Assembly: GCA_944324835.1 (NCBI GenBank) | Contig: CALUXV010000001.1 | Span: 62,001 to 126,000, forward strand | Length of the DNA: 64,000 nucleotides | DNA from: Candidatus Gastranaerophilales bacterium | GTDB lineage: Bacteria; Cyanobacteriota; Vampirovibrionia; Gastranaerophilales; Gastranaerophilaceae | Reading direction: 5' to 3' | Part shown: positions 28,483 through 37,318 of the stretch, one piece after another | Position numbering within the stretch: position 1 is the first letter of the stretch | Layout of the letters: every line of letters begins with the position of its first letter | Translations under genes and position numbers: made by a program | Notes under the pieces: model-generated | What the model was told of the DNA's origin: nothing | The model's input: only the letters and a program-made list of their open reading frames with translations | Database searches by the model: none

Positions 28483-29694
28483 ATGTACGCATACAAGTAT
28501 AAGGATAGTGTAGAAGATTATAGATACCAAACCGGTTATGATAACAGGGTTTTACGTCCTGTTAATAAACCTGTTTATACAAAGCATGTAATTCACAAAA
28601 AGACTAAAAAACGCAGATCTTTAATATCTTCATTAGTTTTATTAAGTGTTATTGCATTCTTTGCGTTAGTTGTAATGCCATTCAGCTTCAATTGTGTCAG
28701 AAATCTATTCTGGCTAGACAAAACAGCACCTTTTACTAATAAAGGCGTAGATTCTCCTGTTGTTAAAAATTCCGAATACAAATCAGGTGCAAATTTACAG
28801 GATATTTTATACCCGACTCTCGGATATTTAAATAATGACCTGTTTTTAAACCAACGTTTGCTGGCACCGACTTTATTCAGCAAAAAATATGCGGCTGATA
28901 TGTATTTGTCTGACAGAATGACCGATTTAGAAAATCAGTTAAAGGGATTAAATAAAGCGTATCCTTCTATTAAACCTGCAATTTTTGTATGGTCATTTGA
29001 AACAGGGAAATATGCGGCTATAAATGAAGATAAAGTTTATCCGGCAGCAAGTATTATAAAAATTCCTGTTCTTGTTCAGTTATTTAAATCTATTGAGGCA
29101 AATCAGATTTCTATTTATGATGAAATGTATTTGACTCATTATTATCGTTCATCCGGCTCGGGCAATATGCAGTTTGCACAAGAAAGAAAATATACTCTGG
29201 ATGAACTTGCAAGAGTGATGATACAAGACTCTGATAATACTGCAACCAATATGCTTATGTCTAAAGTCGGCGGTATGGATGATGTTAATACAGGTATAAG
29301 AACTTGGGGTTTAAAAAATACTCATATCAAGACCTGGCTTCCTGATTTGACAGGTACAAATACTACAACCGCATATGATATGGCGAAAATATTGTATAAC
29401 CTTGAAAATCCATCTTTCTTAAATGTTAATTCAAGAGAAGACATTATTAAATACATGAGTAAAGTTAAAAATAACAGGCTTATCCAAGCAGGTTTGCCGC
29501 AAGGTGTTCCTTTTATACACAAGACCGGAGATATAGGTTCTATGCTCGGGGATGCAGGTATTGTTTATATGCCGTCAGGACAGCATTATATTGTTGTTAT
29601 CCTTGCTCTAAGACCTCATAATGATGCTGCAGGATGTAATTTTATAAGGGCTGCATCTTCATTGATTTATTCAAACATGCTTAATGTTAAGTAA
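28483..29694 (+). CDS. class A beta-lactamase-fold serine hydrolase without Glu166
   Basis: 403 residues: a basic N-terminus, one membrane helix (about 46-67) and an extracytoplasmic class A penicillin-binding fold. S190-x-x-K193 (SIIK), S250-D-N252 and K347-T-G349 form the active site, with the S-to-SDN distance (60) identical to class A enzymes. The omega-loop position of the deacylating Glu166 falls on L286 in TWLPDLTG. A membrane-anchored D,D-peptidase-like or peptidoglycan-processing role is more likely than antibiotic hydrolysis. The 3' end overlaps gmhA (convergent) by 8 nt. Confidence 0.85.
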   Translation: MYAYKYKDSVEDYRYQTGYDNRVLRPVNKPVYTKHVIHKKTKKRRSLISSLVLLSVIAFFALVVMPFSFNCVRNLFWLDKTAPFTNKGVDSPVVKNSEYKSGANLQDILYPTLGYLNNDLFLNQRLLAPTLFSKKYAADMYLSDRMTDLENQLKGLNKAYPSIKPAIFVWSFETGKYAAINEDKVYPAASIIKIPVLVQLFKSIEANQISIYDEMYLTHYYRSSGSGNMQFAQERKYTLDELARVMIQDSDNTATNMLMSKVGGMDDVNTGIRTWGLKNTHIKTWLPDLTGTNTTTAYDMAKILYNLENPSFLNVNSREDIIKYMSKVKNNRLIQAGLPQGVPFIHKTGDIGSMLGDAGIVYMPSGQHYIVVILALRPHNDAAGCNFIRAASSLIYSNMLNVK

Positions 29695-30256
29695 ATATAC
29701 CTTTTTCAACAAGTCCGCAAATAATATGACCTATCATAATTTGTGATTCTTGTATGATAGGTGTATCAGTTGAAGGGATTTTTATTAAATGCCGGCATGT
29801 CTTTTCTAATTGTGATTCATGATTTCCAATTAGTCCGACAGTTGTAACTCCAAGTTTATTTGCAGTGTCTACAGCTTTTATAATATTGGGAGAATGCCCG
29901 GATGTTGATATGGCAATAAATACGTCTCCCGGGTTCCCATTTGCCAGTATTTGGCGTGCAAATGATTCTTCATATCCGTAATCATTGCTTATTGCTGTTA
30001 AAAGCGGAGAATTTGTATTTAGTTCAAGCGCAGCAAGTGGTGCTCTGTCAAATTTAAACTTAGATACTAGTTCTCCTACGATATGTTGGGCATCGGCCGC
30101 AGAACCACCATTTCCGGCCGTCAAAACTTTGTTACCTTTTTTGTATGCATCAATTATAATGTTTGCGATAGTTTCAATTTCGTTAATAATTGTTTCATCA
30201 TTTAGTATTGCTGTTTTGGTTTTAATACTATCTTGAATATAATCTTTTATTCTCAT
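29687..30256 (-). CDS. gmhA: sedoheptulose-7-phosphate isomerase
   Basis: SIS-domain enzyme that makes D-glycero-D-manno-heptose 7-phosphate for the LPS core. 189 residues. NGGSAADAQHIVGELVSKFKFDRAPL, TAISNDYGYEESFARQ and AISTSGHSPNIIKAV are family signatures. No other heptose gene is in the window. It supports a diderm, LPS-type envelope. Confidence 0.93.
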   Translation of the reverse strand: MRIKDYIQDSIKTKTAILNDETIINEIETIANIIIDAYKKGNKVLTAGNGGSAADAQHIVGELVSKFKFDRAPLAALELNTNSPLLTAISNDYGYEESFARQILANGNPGDVFIAISTSGHSPNIIKAVDTANKLGVTTVGLIGNHESQLEKTCRHLIKIPSTDTPIIQESQIMIGHIICGLVEKGIFT

Positions 30257-30545
30257 TTTTCACCTTATTTAATATAACTTTACGATATTGTACCATAAAA
30301 CCCTCGTTTTATTACAACATTATATATTATATATATACGATTTTAAAATAACTACATATTTTTGTTTAAAAAAGCAATTCTTTTAGAAAAAAAGCCTTTA
30401 TAAAAATATGGGAATTAAGGAAATTATAGATCAAATTATTATATATATATCACCACAATTAGTACCTGTACCTGTTAAGGTTAAGAACTAATTAAACAAA
30501 GAATTCTTTTTATACTCTCTTTTAATATCCTCGTGTTTATTTAAT

Positions 30546-30575
30546 GTTTGCCACAAACTGGCAAACTTTTTTTTT
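30546..30575 (+). terminator. rho-independent terminator in a gene-free region
   Basis: GTTTGCC (30546-30552), 7-nt loop, GGCAAAC (30560-30566), then nine T. No annotated plus-strand gene lies upstream within 800 bp, so it must end an unannotated transcript or read-through from 29694. Confidence 0.8.
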
Positions 30576-30623
30576 GCTTTTCGTTCTTAATAAATCTTTA
30601 CACTATTTCAAACTAAAGTTTAA

Positions 30624-30651
30624 TTGAAAAGCATGGATATATAGTTAAAAT
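30624..30651 (+). promoter_or_regulatory. promoter of a leaderless coiled-coil gene
   Basis: TTGAAA (30624-30629), 16 bp, TAAAAT (30646-30651), 6 nt, then the ATG at 30658. No ribosome-binding site. Overlapping it, TAAAGTTT (30614-30621), 11 bp, ATGGATAT is a partial sigma-28-like match. Confidence 0.5.
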
Positions 30652-30657
30652 AAAGAT

Positions 30658-31038
30658 ATGGAAAATATTTTTGATAATTTATTCCCTATCACAAGTAAGA
30701 ATAATTCAGAGAGCAACAAAATCATAAAGCTTGAGATGGAAATTTCGAAGCTTAAGTTATGCCTTAAGATGTCAAATGAATCAAACGAAAAGCGTAAGGC
30801 TGCTATGGCAATAATGCAGCGACGTTTAGAAGAGCAGGAGGCATTAATTAAGCGTTTAAACAGTGTACTCCATAAGCAGGATATGGCAATGTGCAATATG
30901 CGTATTACTATGCGAAATCAGCAGGAACGATTGAATCATCTTGCCAGAATTGACAACAGAATGAATGAACTGCAAGATGAACAAGCACAAATTTTGCAAT
31001 TTGCACAGGAATATCAGCAAAGTAATATTGTTAATTAG
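30658..31038 (+). CDS. small coiled-coil protein, unknown
   Basis: 126 residues, almost entirely predicted coiled coil from residue 20 on (heptads in IIKLEMEISKLKLCLKMS and EEQEALIKRLNSVLHKQ), rich in M, Q and R. No membrane segment. The stop overlaps the dnaB stop on the other strand. No family recognised; the leaderless promoter and its own terminator context suggest a genuine gene. Confidence 0.6.
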   Translation: MENIFDNLFPITSKNNSESNKIIKLEMEISKLKLCLKMSNESNEKRKAAMAIMQRRLEEQEALIKRLNSVLHKQDMAMCNMRITMRNQQERLNHLARIDNRMNELQDEQAQILQFAQEYQQSNIVN

Positions 31039-32432
31039 AATACATCTGTTTTTATAGGGTTTTTGAATTTTGTAATATTTCCTTGGAATAGCAGTTTCAC
31101 TGTTCCTATCGGACCGTTTCTTTGTTTTGCAATTATAATTTCTGATTCACCTTTATTGGCTGCTTTGGCAGACATATCTTCTTCTTCGCCGGCTTCTTTT
31201 TTATAGTACTCATCTCTATAGATAAACATTACAATATCGGCATCTTGTTCGATTGCACCGGAATCTCTAAGGTCAGATAACATCGGGCGTTTATCCGTTC
31301 TTGATTCAACCGCACGAGAAAGCTGTGATAGAGCAATAATTGGGACATTTAATTCTCTTGCAAGAATTTTCAGCCCCCTTGATATAGCAGAAATTTGCTG
31401 CATTCTATCTTCTTTACCTGATGATTCCATCAATTGAAGGTAGTCGATAATTACAAGCCCCAAATCTTTTTCTTCCATTGCAAGACGTCTGCATTTTGCT
31501 CTGACATCTGTTAGCGTACAGCCAGCTGTATCATCTATATATATAGGTGCTGCAGCAAATGAATCCATTGCAATTGCCAGTTTTTCCCAGTCTTTATCAG
31601 ACATGTTTCCGGAACGCAGTTTTTGTGAATCAACTTCTGCTTCCGAACAAAGCATACGTTGAACTAATTGGTCCTTTGACATTTCAAGAGAGAATATTGC
31701 AACCGGAACCTTTGCTCTCAGTGCTGCATTTTGTGCAATGTTTAAAACGAAAGCAGTTTTACCCATTGAAGGACGTGCAGCAAGAATTATTAAGTCAGAC
31801 TTTTGCAGCCCGCTTGTCATATCGTTTAATTCATAAAAACCTGTATCAACACCGGTTAATTCACCTCTGTGCTGATAGCGATATTCAATTTTTTCGTAAG
31901 TGGATAAAACCAAATCTTTTACGTGAGTTAAATCTTTTGTTGCTTTTTGTGATGCAATTTCAAAAATTAGTCTTTCAGCTTTTTCCAAAGATTCTTCAAC
32001 CGGTGTAAGTTCATATCCGGAAGTTACGATTTCAGAGCCGGCGTTGATTAAAGAACGTTTAATAGCTTTTTCTTGTATTTGTTTTGCATAGTATTCAACG
32101 TTTGCTGTTGTTATTGTTTTGAAGCTTAAATCGTTAATAAATGCTCTTCCGCCGACAAGTTCCAGCTTTTGGTTAAGATTTAAAACATCAGATACTGATA
32201 CAATATCAATTCTTTCATTTTGATTGAACAACTGCAGCATCGCTTCATACACATATCTATGTGCAGGTTTATAAAAAGATTCCGGAGTTATTAATTCTAC
32301 TACTTTTGTCAAACATACAGGGCTGACAAGAATTGCACCTAAAACGGCTTCTTCAGCATCGGTGTTTTGAGGCATTAATTGTGATATAGCTGGATCTGTT
32401 TTTTTCTTTGTGTAAGTTGATGTTGCCATCAT
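31035..32432 (-). CDS. dnaB: replicative DNA helicase
   Basis: Hexameric 5'-3' helicase of the replication fork. 465 residues, no intein. N-terminal domain with MPQNTDAEEAVLGAILVSP; Walker A ARPSMGKTAFVLNIAQNAA; Walker B LGLVIIDYLQLM; ALSQLSRAVESRTDKRPMLSDLRDSGAIEQDADIVMFIYRDEYY. A site of the form AATGTAACAAT (32474-32484) lies upstream. Confidence 0.97.
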   Translation of the reverse strand: MMATSTYTKKKTDPAISQLMPQNTDAEEAVLGAILVSPVCLTKVVELITPESFYKPAHRYVYEAMLQLFNQNERIDIVSVSDVLNLNQKLELVGGRAFINDLSFKTITTANVEYYAKQIQEKAIKRSLINAGSEIVTSGYELTPVEESLEKAERLIFEIASQKATKDLTHVKDLVLSTYEKIEYRYQHRGELTGVDTGFYELNDMTSGLQKSDLIILAARPSMGKTAFVLNIAQNAALRAKVPVAIFSLEMSKDQLVQRMLCSEAEVDSQKLRSGNMSDKDWEKLAIAMDSFAAAPIYIDDTAGCTLTDVRAKCRRLAMEEKDLGLVIIDYLQLMESSGKEDRMQQISAISRGLKILARELNVPIIALSQLSRAVESRTDKRPMLSDLRDSGAIEQDADIVMFIYRDEYYKKEAGEEEDMSAKAANKGESEIIIAKQRNGPIGTVKLLFQGNITKFKNPIKTDVF

Positions 32433-32525
32433 TTCTATCCCTTTAAAAAAATAATACTATAGACATTACATTTTTAAAATATAATGTAACAATAATTATA
32501 TTTTTTATAAAAACTCACAAATAAT

Positions 32526-33623
32526 CTATACATTAAACCTAAAATGTACTAAATCACCATCTTGAATTATATAATCTTTACCCTCAAGACGTGTAACTCC
32601 TTTTTCTTTGCAAGCTGTATATGAACCCAGTTCTTTAAAATCGTTATAAGGAGTAATTTCTGCTCTGATAAAACCTTTTTCGAAATCGGTATGGATAACT
32701 CCTGCAGCTTGAGGAGCTTTAGTCCCTTGAGTTACTGTCCATGCCCTAACTTCTTTTTCACCTGCTGTTATGAATGTTATGAGATTCAACAAAGAATAAA
32801 CAGATTTTATCATTTTATTGATTCCGCTGTCTTCAACACCTAAGTCCGCAAGATATTCTTTTGCTTCATCAGGACCCAATTCAACAAGTTCTTCTTCTAT
32901 TTTTGCAGAAATAATAACCATTTCTGCGCCATGAGATTTTGCATATTCACCGACTTTTTGGGTATAGCTGTTACCGTCTTTCATATCGCTTTCAGATACA
33001 TTAGCGCAGTATATAACAGGTTTTACAGACATCAGATTCAGGTTTTTTAACACCTTTATTTCTTCTTCATTGAAATGGTCTTCAAGTTTTATAAATGAAC
33101 CTTCAGACAATAAATCTGTAATTTTTTTCAATGCTTTATCTTCAAGAACAGCTTCTTTATCGCCGGATTTAACTGTTTTTAAAATTCTTGCCTGACGTTT
33201 TTCAATTGATGCCAAATCAGCAAGAATCAATTCGGTATTAATAACTTCAATATCGGATATCGGATCAACTTTACCATCTACATGGATTGTGTTTTCGTCA
33301 TCAAAACATCTTACTACTTGAATTATTGCATCAACTTCTCTAATATTATGCAAAAATTGGTTTCCAAGCCCTTCACCTTTGCTTGCTCCTTTTACAAGAC
33401 CTGCAATATCAACAAACTCAATAGCTGTTGGAATAATTTCTTGTGTTTTGCATAATTTTGCAAGAATTTCTAAACGTTCATCCGGAACTGTTACGACTCC
33501 AACATTTGGTTCAATTGTACAGAACGGATAATTTGCGCTTTGTGCATTTTTAGATGCAGTAAGTGCATTAAATAAAGTTGACTTTCCTACATTTGGCAAA
33601 CCTACAATTCCGGCTCTTAACAT
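32526..33623 (-). CDS. ychF: ribosome-associated ATPase YchF (OBG family)
   Basis: 365 residues. GLPNVGKSTLFNALT (G1), SANYPFCTIEPNVGVV, DIAGLVKGASKGEGLGNQFL (G3) and a C-terminal TGS domain (FITAGEKEVRAWTVTQGTKAPQAAGVIHTDFEKGFIRAEI). YchF prefers ATP over GTP and binds ribosomes in translation-quality and stress control. It follows deoC by 1 nt. Confidence 0.97.
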   Translation of the reverse strand: MLRAGIVGLPNVGKSTLFNALTASKNAQSANYPFCTIEPNVGVVTVPDERLEILAKLCKTQEIIPTAIEFVDIAGLVKGASKGEGLGNQFLHNIREVDAIIQVVRCFDDENTIHVDGKVDPISDIEVINTELILADLASIEKRQARILKTVKSGDKEAVLEDKALKKITDLLSEGSFIKLEDHFNEEEIKVLKNLNLMSVKPVIYCANVSESDMKDGNSYTQKVGEYAKSHGAEMVIISAKIEEELVELGPDEAKEYLADLGVEDSGINKMIKSVYSLLNLITFITAGEKEVRAWTVTQGTKAPQAAGVIHTDFEKGFIRAEITPYNDFKELGSYTACKEKGVTRLEGKDYIIQDGDLVHFRFNV

Positions 33624-33624
33624 T

Positions 33625-34290
33625 TTATATATCCCTCATTCCTTCTGCTATAACTACTCCAGAGCTTGTTCCTAGTCGTTCAGCCCCTGCTTTTAAAAGA
33701 GCATATGCTTTTTCATAATCTCGAATTCCACCTGATGCTTTAACTTTTAAACCGTAAGGAGCAACAACATCATGCATTAACTTAACATCTTCAACTTTTG
33801 CTCCAACACCACCCTTAACAAATCCTGTAGATGTTTTAACTAAATCAGCTTTTGCTTCAACACAAATTTCGCATGCTTTACGAATTTCATCAGGTGTTAA
33901 TAAGTCTGTTTCTAATATAACTTTTAAAACATGCCCTTCGCATGCTTCACGGACGGCAGTTATATCCTGACGAACGTAATCAAAGCAGCCGTCTTTCAGT
34001 TTTGATACATTAATAACCATATCAATTTCATCTGCACCGTCATCAACCGCTTTTTTAGCCTCATAAGCTTTTACGTCTGAGCGATTTGCGCCAAGTGGGA
34101 ATCCTATAACAGTCACAACTTTAACATCCGAGCCATTTAAGTGTTCTTTAGCCAAAGATACAAAACAAGGATTAACGCAAACCCCAAGAAAATTGTGTTC
34201 TTTAGCCTCTTTAAAAAGTTTCATTAATTCTTCTTTTTTTGCATCCGGTTTTAGTAATGTATGTTCAATATGAAAGTTAATATTATCCAT
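33625..34290 (-). CDS. deoC: deoxyribose-phosphate aldolase
   Basis: Class I aldolase splitting 2-deoxyribose 5-phosphate into acetaldehyde and glyceraldehyde 3-phosphate in nucleoside salvage. 221 residues; Schiff-base Lys in LVKTSTGFVKGGV, proton-relay Lys in KVKASGGIRDYEKA; VINVSKLKDG also fits. Operon with ychF; tdk (36695) is another nucleoside-salvage gene close by on the other strand. Confidence 0.94.
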   Translation of the reverse strand: MDNINFHIEHTLLKPDAKKEELMKLFKEAKEHNFLGVCVNPCFVSLAKEHLNGSDVKVVTVIGFPLGANRSDVKAYEAKKAVDDGADEIDMVINVSKLKDGCFDYVRQDITAVREACEGHVLKVILETDLLTPDEIRKACEICVEAKADLVKTSTGFVKGGVGAKVEDVKLMHDVVAPYGLKVKASGGIRDYEKAYALLKAGAERLGTSSGVVIAEGMRDI

Positions 34291-34423
34291 AAAAAGCTCC
34301 TAATCGTATGATAATAATAGCACAAATATAATAATTAGTTCTTTATATAAGTAATAAATTTAATTAAATTAACTGATTGACAAAATCATATAACAAATTA
34401 ATAATATTAATTATTGTTTTAAA

Positions 34424-34434
34424 ATTGTAACAAT
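34424..34434. promoter_or_regulatory. perfect ATTGT-A-ACAAT dyad
   Basis: An 11-bp dyad about 95 bp before the ATG at 34529. Related TGT(A/T)ACA-centred sites occur upstream of the MG-SQ genes, the helical-repeat gene at 41673, dnaB and the M16 gene. Binding protein unknown. Confidence 0.3.
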
Positions 34435-34528
34435 TTGTTTACGAACTAGCAAAAAATTGTAATTTATTGCTTTATATAAAAGGACGTAAAAAAGAAGTAT
34501 AAAACTTAAAAAGAAAGATAGGTTTAAC

Positions 34529-34837
34529 ATGAGTGAAATTAATAACAGTGGATTTAACCCGAATAAAGAAATAAAAATGCCACAACCTACATCGGTTAAT
34601 AATATATCTAATACACAAAATATTACACCTGCTGAAAAACAGCAAACAGATGCATCAGCTCCTGTTTCAGAAGCTCTTGGTAAATCTATGGTAAGAGTTG
34701 ATAACCATGATGCAGATATGCAGCGTTTATTAAAGCATCCAAAACTTGCTGAAGTTTCAGATAAAATGTTTAATGCCGCAACTAATGCAGGTCTTTCTTA
34801 TCCGGAAGCTGCAACATTTGCAACTACAGAATCTTAG
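34529..34837 (+). CDS. small hypothetical protein
   Basis: 102 residues. The first half is low-complexity (N/P/Q/T/S-rich), the second half looks folded (AQMQRLLKHPKLAEV-like helix, then FNAATNAGLSYPEAATF). No signal peptide, no family recognised. A strong AAGAAAGATAGG leader and a dedicated terminator at 34882 support a real, separately transcribed gene. Confidence 0.6.
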   Translation: MSEINNSGFNPNKEIKMPQPTSVNNISNTQNITPAEKQQTDASAPVSEALGKSMVRVDNHDADMQRLLKHPKLAEVSDKMFNAATNAGLSYPEAATFATTES

Positions 34838-34881
34838 TAGTATAATAAACACGAAAGTTGAACTTTAATAAATTTAAACAA

Positions 34882-34911
34882 ATGCCCTTAGTTTTTATAA
34901 GGGCATATTTA
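34882..34911 (+). terminator. hairpin terminator before the sugar kinase gene
   Basis: ATGCCCTTA (34882-34890), 7-nt loop, TAAGGGCAT (34898-34906), followed by ATTTATT. The short T-tract allows some read-through into the kinase gene at 34928. Confidence 0.65.
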
Positions 34912-34927
34912 TTGGGAGAGTACGGGA

Positions 34928-35980
34928 ATGAAAGAAAAAGTTTTTACAATTGGAAGTGCAACAATGGATGTATTTGTAGAATGTGATTCTGCGAACATTG
35001 TATCAGTCTGCAAGCAAGACGGCAGTTCAAGTTTTATGAGTTATCCGTATGGAGCAAAACTTGATATGTCGAATTTTTCATCAAAAGTTGGCGGCGGCGG
35101 GGTTAATACTGCAATGAATTTTGCAAATCTTGGATTTGACACCACCGCAATATTTAAAGTAGGAGATGATATTTATTCCCGTGGAATAATGGAAGAATTT
35201 CATAAAAGTACTGTGAAAACAGATTGTGTCATTCAGGATAAAACCATCAGTACCGGTTTTTCGATTATTCTTGTAAGTTTTCAAGGTGATAGAACTGTTC
35301 TTGCTAACCGAGGCGCAAATGCTTTAGTCAAAATTGAAGATATAAACTTTGATAAACTAAAAGAAGCTGACTGGTTATATATTGCACCTCTAAACGGACA
35401 ATCAAATAGAGTATTAGAACCGCTTGTTAACTTTGCAAAAGAAAACGACATAAAAGTTTGTTTTAATGCCGGAACAACAAGTATAAGACAGGGTTTTGAA
35501 TATATGAGTAAAATCCTTGCAACTGCAGATGTTGTTGTAATGAATAAAGAAGAAGCTTCTATGTGCAGCGGTATAAAGGTTCGTCCGGATACAAAAACAG
35601 AACATTTTTCAGAAGAACTTATCCATCCTGATGTAAAACACATGCTTCAAAAACTAAAAATAAAAGATTATCAGGTTGTTGTAATAACAGATGGCGGTAA
35701 TGGTGCTTATGCATATAACGGAAAAGAATACTATTATTGTCCGGTATTTCAATCCCCAGTTGTATCAACATTGGGAGCAGGTGATGCGTTTGCATCAACA
35801 TTCTTTGCATCCTTAAAAGAAACCAATCTCAATATCGGAGAATCTTTAATGTATGCTTCTGTTGAATCAAGTTTTGTCGTTTCAAAATTTGGTGCAACTG
35901 AAGGCCTTATACCGTTTGACGAAATAAAAAAACGTTTATCAGAAAAACCTGATTACACATATATTAAAGTTACGGAATAA
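34928..35980 (+). CDS. PfkB/ribokinase-family sugar kinase
   Basis: 350 residues. GGGGVNTAMNFANLGFDTTAIFKVGDD (substrate region), GAGDAFASTFFASL (anion hole and catalytic Asp), and NKEEASM before the ATP site. The PfkB family phosphorylates sugars, nucleosides or fructose phosphates; the exact substrate is not evident. Its stop overlaps the start of the next gene (TAATG), coupling it to a RecB-like nuclease, an unusual partner. Confidence 0.9.
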   Translation: MKEKVFTIGSATMDVFVECDSANIVSVCKQDGSSSFMSYPYGAKLDMSNFSSKVGGGGVNTAMNFANLGFDTTAIFKVGDDIYSRGIMEEFHKSTVKTDCVIQDKTISTGFSIILVSFQGDRTVLANRGANALVKIEDINFDKLKEADWLYIAPLNGQSNRVLEPLVNFAKENDIKVCFNAGTTSIRQGFEYMSKILATADVVVMNKEEASMCSGIKVRPDTKTEHFSEELIHPDVKHMLQKLKIKDYQVVVITDGGNGAYAYNGKEYYYCPVFQSPVVSTLGAGDAFASTFFASLKETNLNIGESLMYASVESSFVVSKFGATEGLIPFDEIKKRLSEKPDYTYIKVTE

Positions 35981-36609
35981 TGAGTATCTACTCTCCACAA
36001 ATGCTTAATACCTTTATTGATTGTCCGGCAAAATATTTTTACCGGTATGTTAAAAACATACCAATGCCGCAATTGGAGAACAGTTTTATTGTCGGGAAAA
36101 ATATTCACGCTATAGCAGCATATTATCTGAGAGGAGAAGATATTTCTATCTTTAATCTGTCAGAAAAAGAATCCGGTATGTGGAATAAACTAAAAAAATC
36201 ACCGTACTTTAATTTAAAAACAGAAAAAGTAGAACATAATATTTCTATCAAAATAGATAACGATTGGATTGGCGGGCGTTTAGATGCTCTTGTTAGAAAT
36301 TCAAAGGATGAATATTATATTCTGGATTATAAAACAGGAGAAATTCCCAAAGATGCAAAATCTAATTTTCAGACAATAGTTTATCTTTTGTGCTGCGATA
36401 GATTACTTAAAGAATATAAATCTTTAAACTTTGTATATATTAGTGTTAAAACAGGTGAAGAAGAAGTTATAGAATTTTCATCGGATTTAAAAACAAAATA
36501 TGAGTCAATGGTAAAAGATATTTTAACTGAGATAAAAAAGCACTCAGAACCCAATAGAGTACCTGGAAAAAAATGCGAAAATTGTTTATATTCTAAAATT
36601 TGTGTTTAA
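35980..36609 (+). CDS. stand-alone PD-(D/E)XK nuclease with Fe-S cluster motif
   Basis: 209 residues, RecB/Cas4/AddB-C-terminal type. H43, D102 (GGRLDAL), D116-x-K118 (ILDYKTG) and Q131...Y135 form the nuclease site. C15 (DCPAKYF) together with C199-x2-C202-x5-C208 at the C-terminus matches the four-Cys 4Fe-4S pattern of AddB and Cas4. No helicase domain, CRISPR array or cas gene is near. Probably a single-strand exonuclease in DNA repair; role inferred from family. Confidence 0.85.
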   Translation: MSIYSPQMLNTFIDCPAKYFYRYVKNIPMPQLENSFIVGKNIHAIAAYYLRGEDISIFNLSEKESGMWNKLKKSPYFNLKTEKVEHNISIKIDNDWIGGRLDALVRNSKDEYYILDYKTGEIPKDAKSNFQTIVYLLCCDRLLKEYKSLNFVYISVKTGEEEVIEFSSDLKTKYESMVKDILTEIKKHSEPNRVPGKKCENCLYSKICV

Positions 36610-36694
36610 ATTTATTACAAATTTGACCGCTGAAAGCAAGTTATTTAAAATAAAGATAAAAAAGTAAATATTCTTGGGAGATTAGAGATAAAAA

Positions 36695-37315
36695 ATGAAC
36701 GGATATAGTTTTGAATTAATCACAGGTCCGATGAGTTGTGGAAAAACAGAGGAGTTATTAAGAAGAATTCGCAGATGCGTAATTGCAAAGAAAAAAATAA
36801 AAGTTTTTTCACCCAAGATAGATACACGTTCCAATGGAGATTATATTGAGTCTAGAAACGGTCTTTGGACTGATGCAATCAAGATAGAACACTCCATTCA
36901 AATTATGTCAAACGTAAAACCTGAAGATGAAGTTATTGCAATTGATGAACTTCAATTCTTTGATTCAAATATTGTTAAAGTTATATCAACCTTGATGAAA
37001 GAGGGTAAAAAAGTTATCGGAACAGGTTTGGAATTGGATTTTAAATCAGAACCATTTGGTGCAATGCCTCAATTAATGTGTATTGCAACTAAAATAGATA
37101 AGTTGCAGGCCGTATGCATGAAGTGCGGATGCGAACATGCAACAAGAACCCAGAGATTAATCAACGGTGAACCTGCCGACAAAAGTTCACCACTTATTAT
37201 GATAGGCGGCGATGAAACATACGAAGCACGATGCGTTAAGTGTTACGAACTGCCTGATAAGAATGGCGATAAGCCACGCAATAACCTCAGAATATTAAAC
37301 TTTATGCACAAATAA
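36695..37315 (+). CDS. tdk: thymidine kinase
   Basis: Type II thymidine kinase of nucleotide salvage. 206 residues: GPMSCGKTEELLRRIRR P-loop, VIAIDELQFFD (catalytic Glu/Walker B), a structural zinc site (CMKCGCEHA ... RCVKCYELP) and the lasso loop with the YEARC segment. Own GGGAG ribosome-binding site, 85 bp after the nuclease gene. Confidence 0.95.
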   Translation: MNGYSFELITGPMSCGKTEELLRRIRRCVIAKKKIKVFSPKIDTRSNGDYIESRNGLWTDAIKIEHSIQIMSNVKPEDEVIAIDELQFFDSNIVKVISTLMKEGKKVIGTGLELDFKSEPFGAMPQLMCIATKIDKLQAVCMKCGCEHATRTQRLINGEPADKSSPLIMIGGDETYEARCVKCYELPDKNGDKPRNNLRILNFMHK

Positions 37316-37318
37316 ACA

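Larger units (their letters stand above)
30257..30657. other. 401-bp intergenic region with terminator and possible small ORF
   Basis: Very AT-rich. The left part carries the gmhA upstream region. A 27-codon frame (30408-30491, starting MGIKEIIDQIII, ending PVPVKVKN) lies on the plus strand without a clear ribosome-binding site. It is followed 54 nt later by a strong terminator (30546-30575), so a short plus-strand transcript, either an RNA or a tiny peptide mRNA, may end here. The rightmost 45 bp contain the promoter of the next gene. Confidence 0.5.

Noticed and set aside
28483-29694. Annotation as a functional beta-lactamase
   Set aside because: The Glu166 position is Leu, so the fold is kept but the deacylation base is missing.
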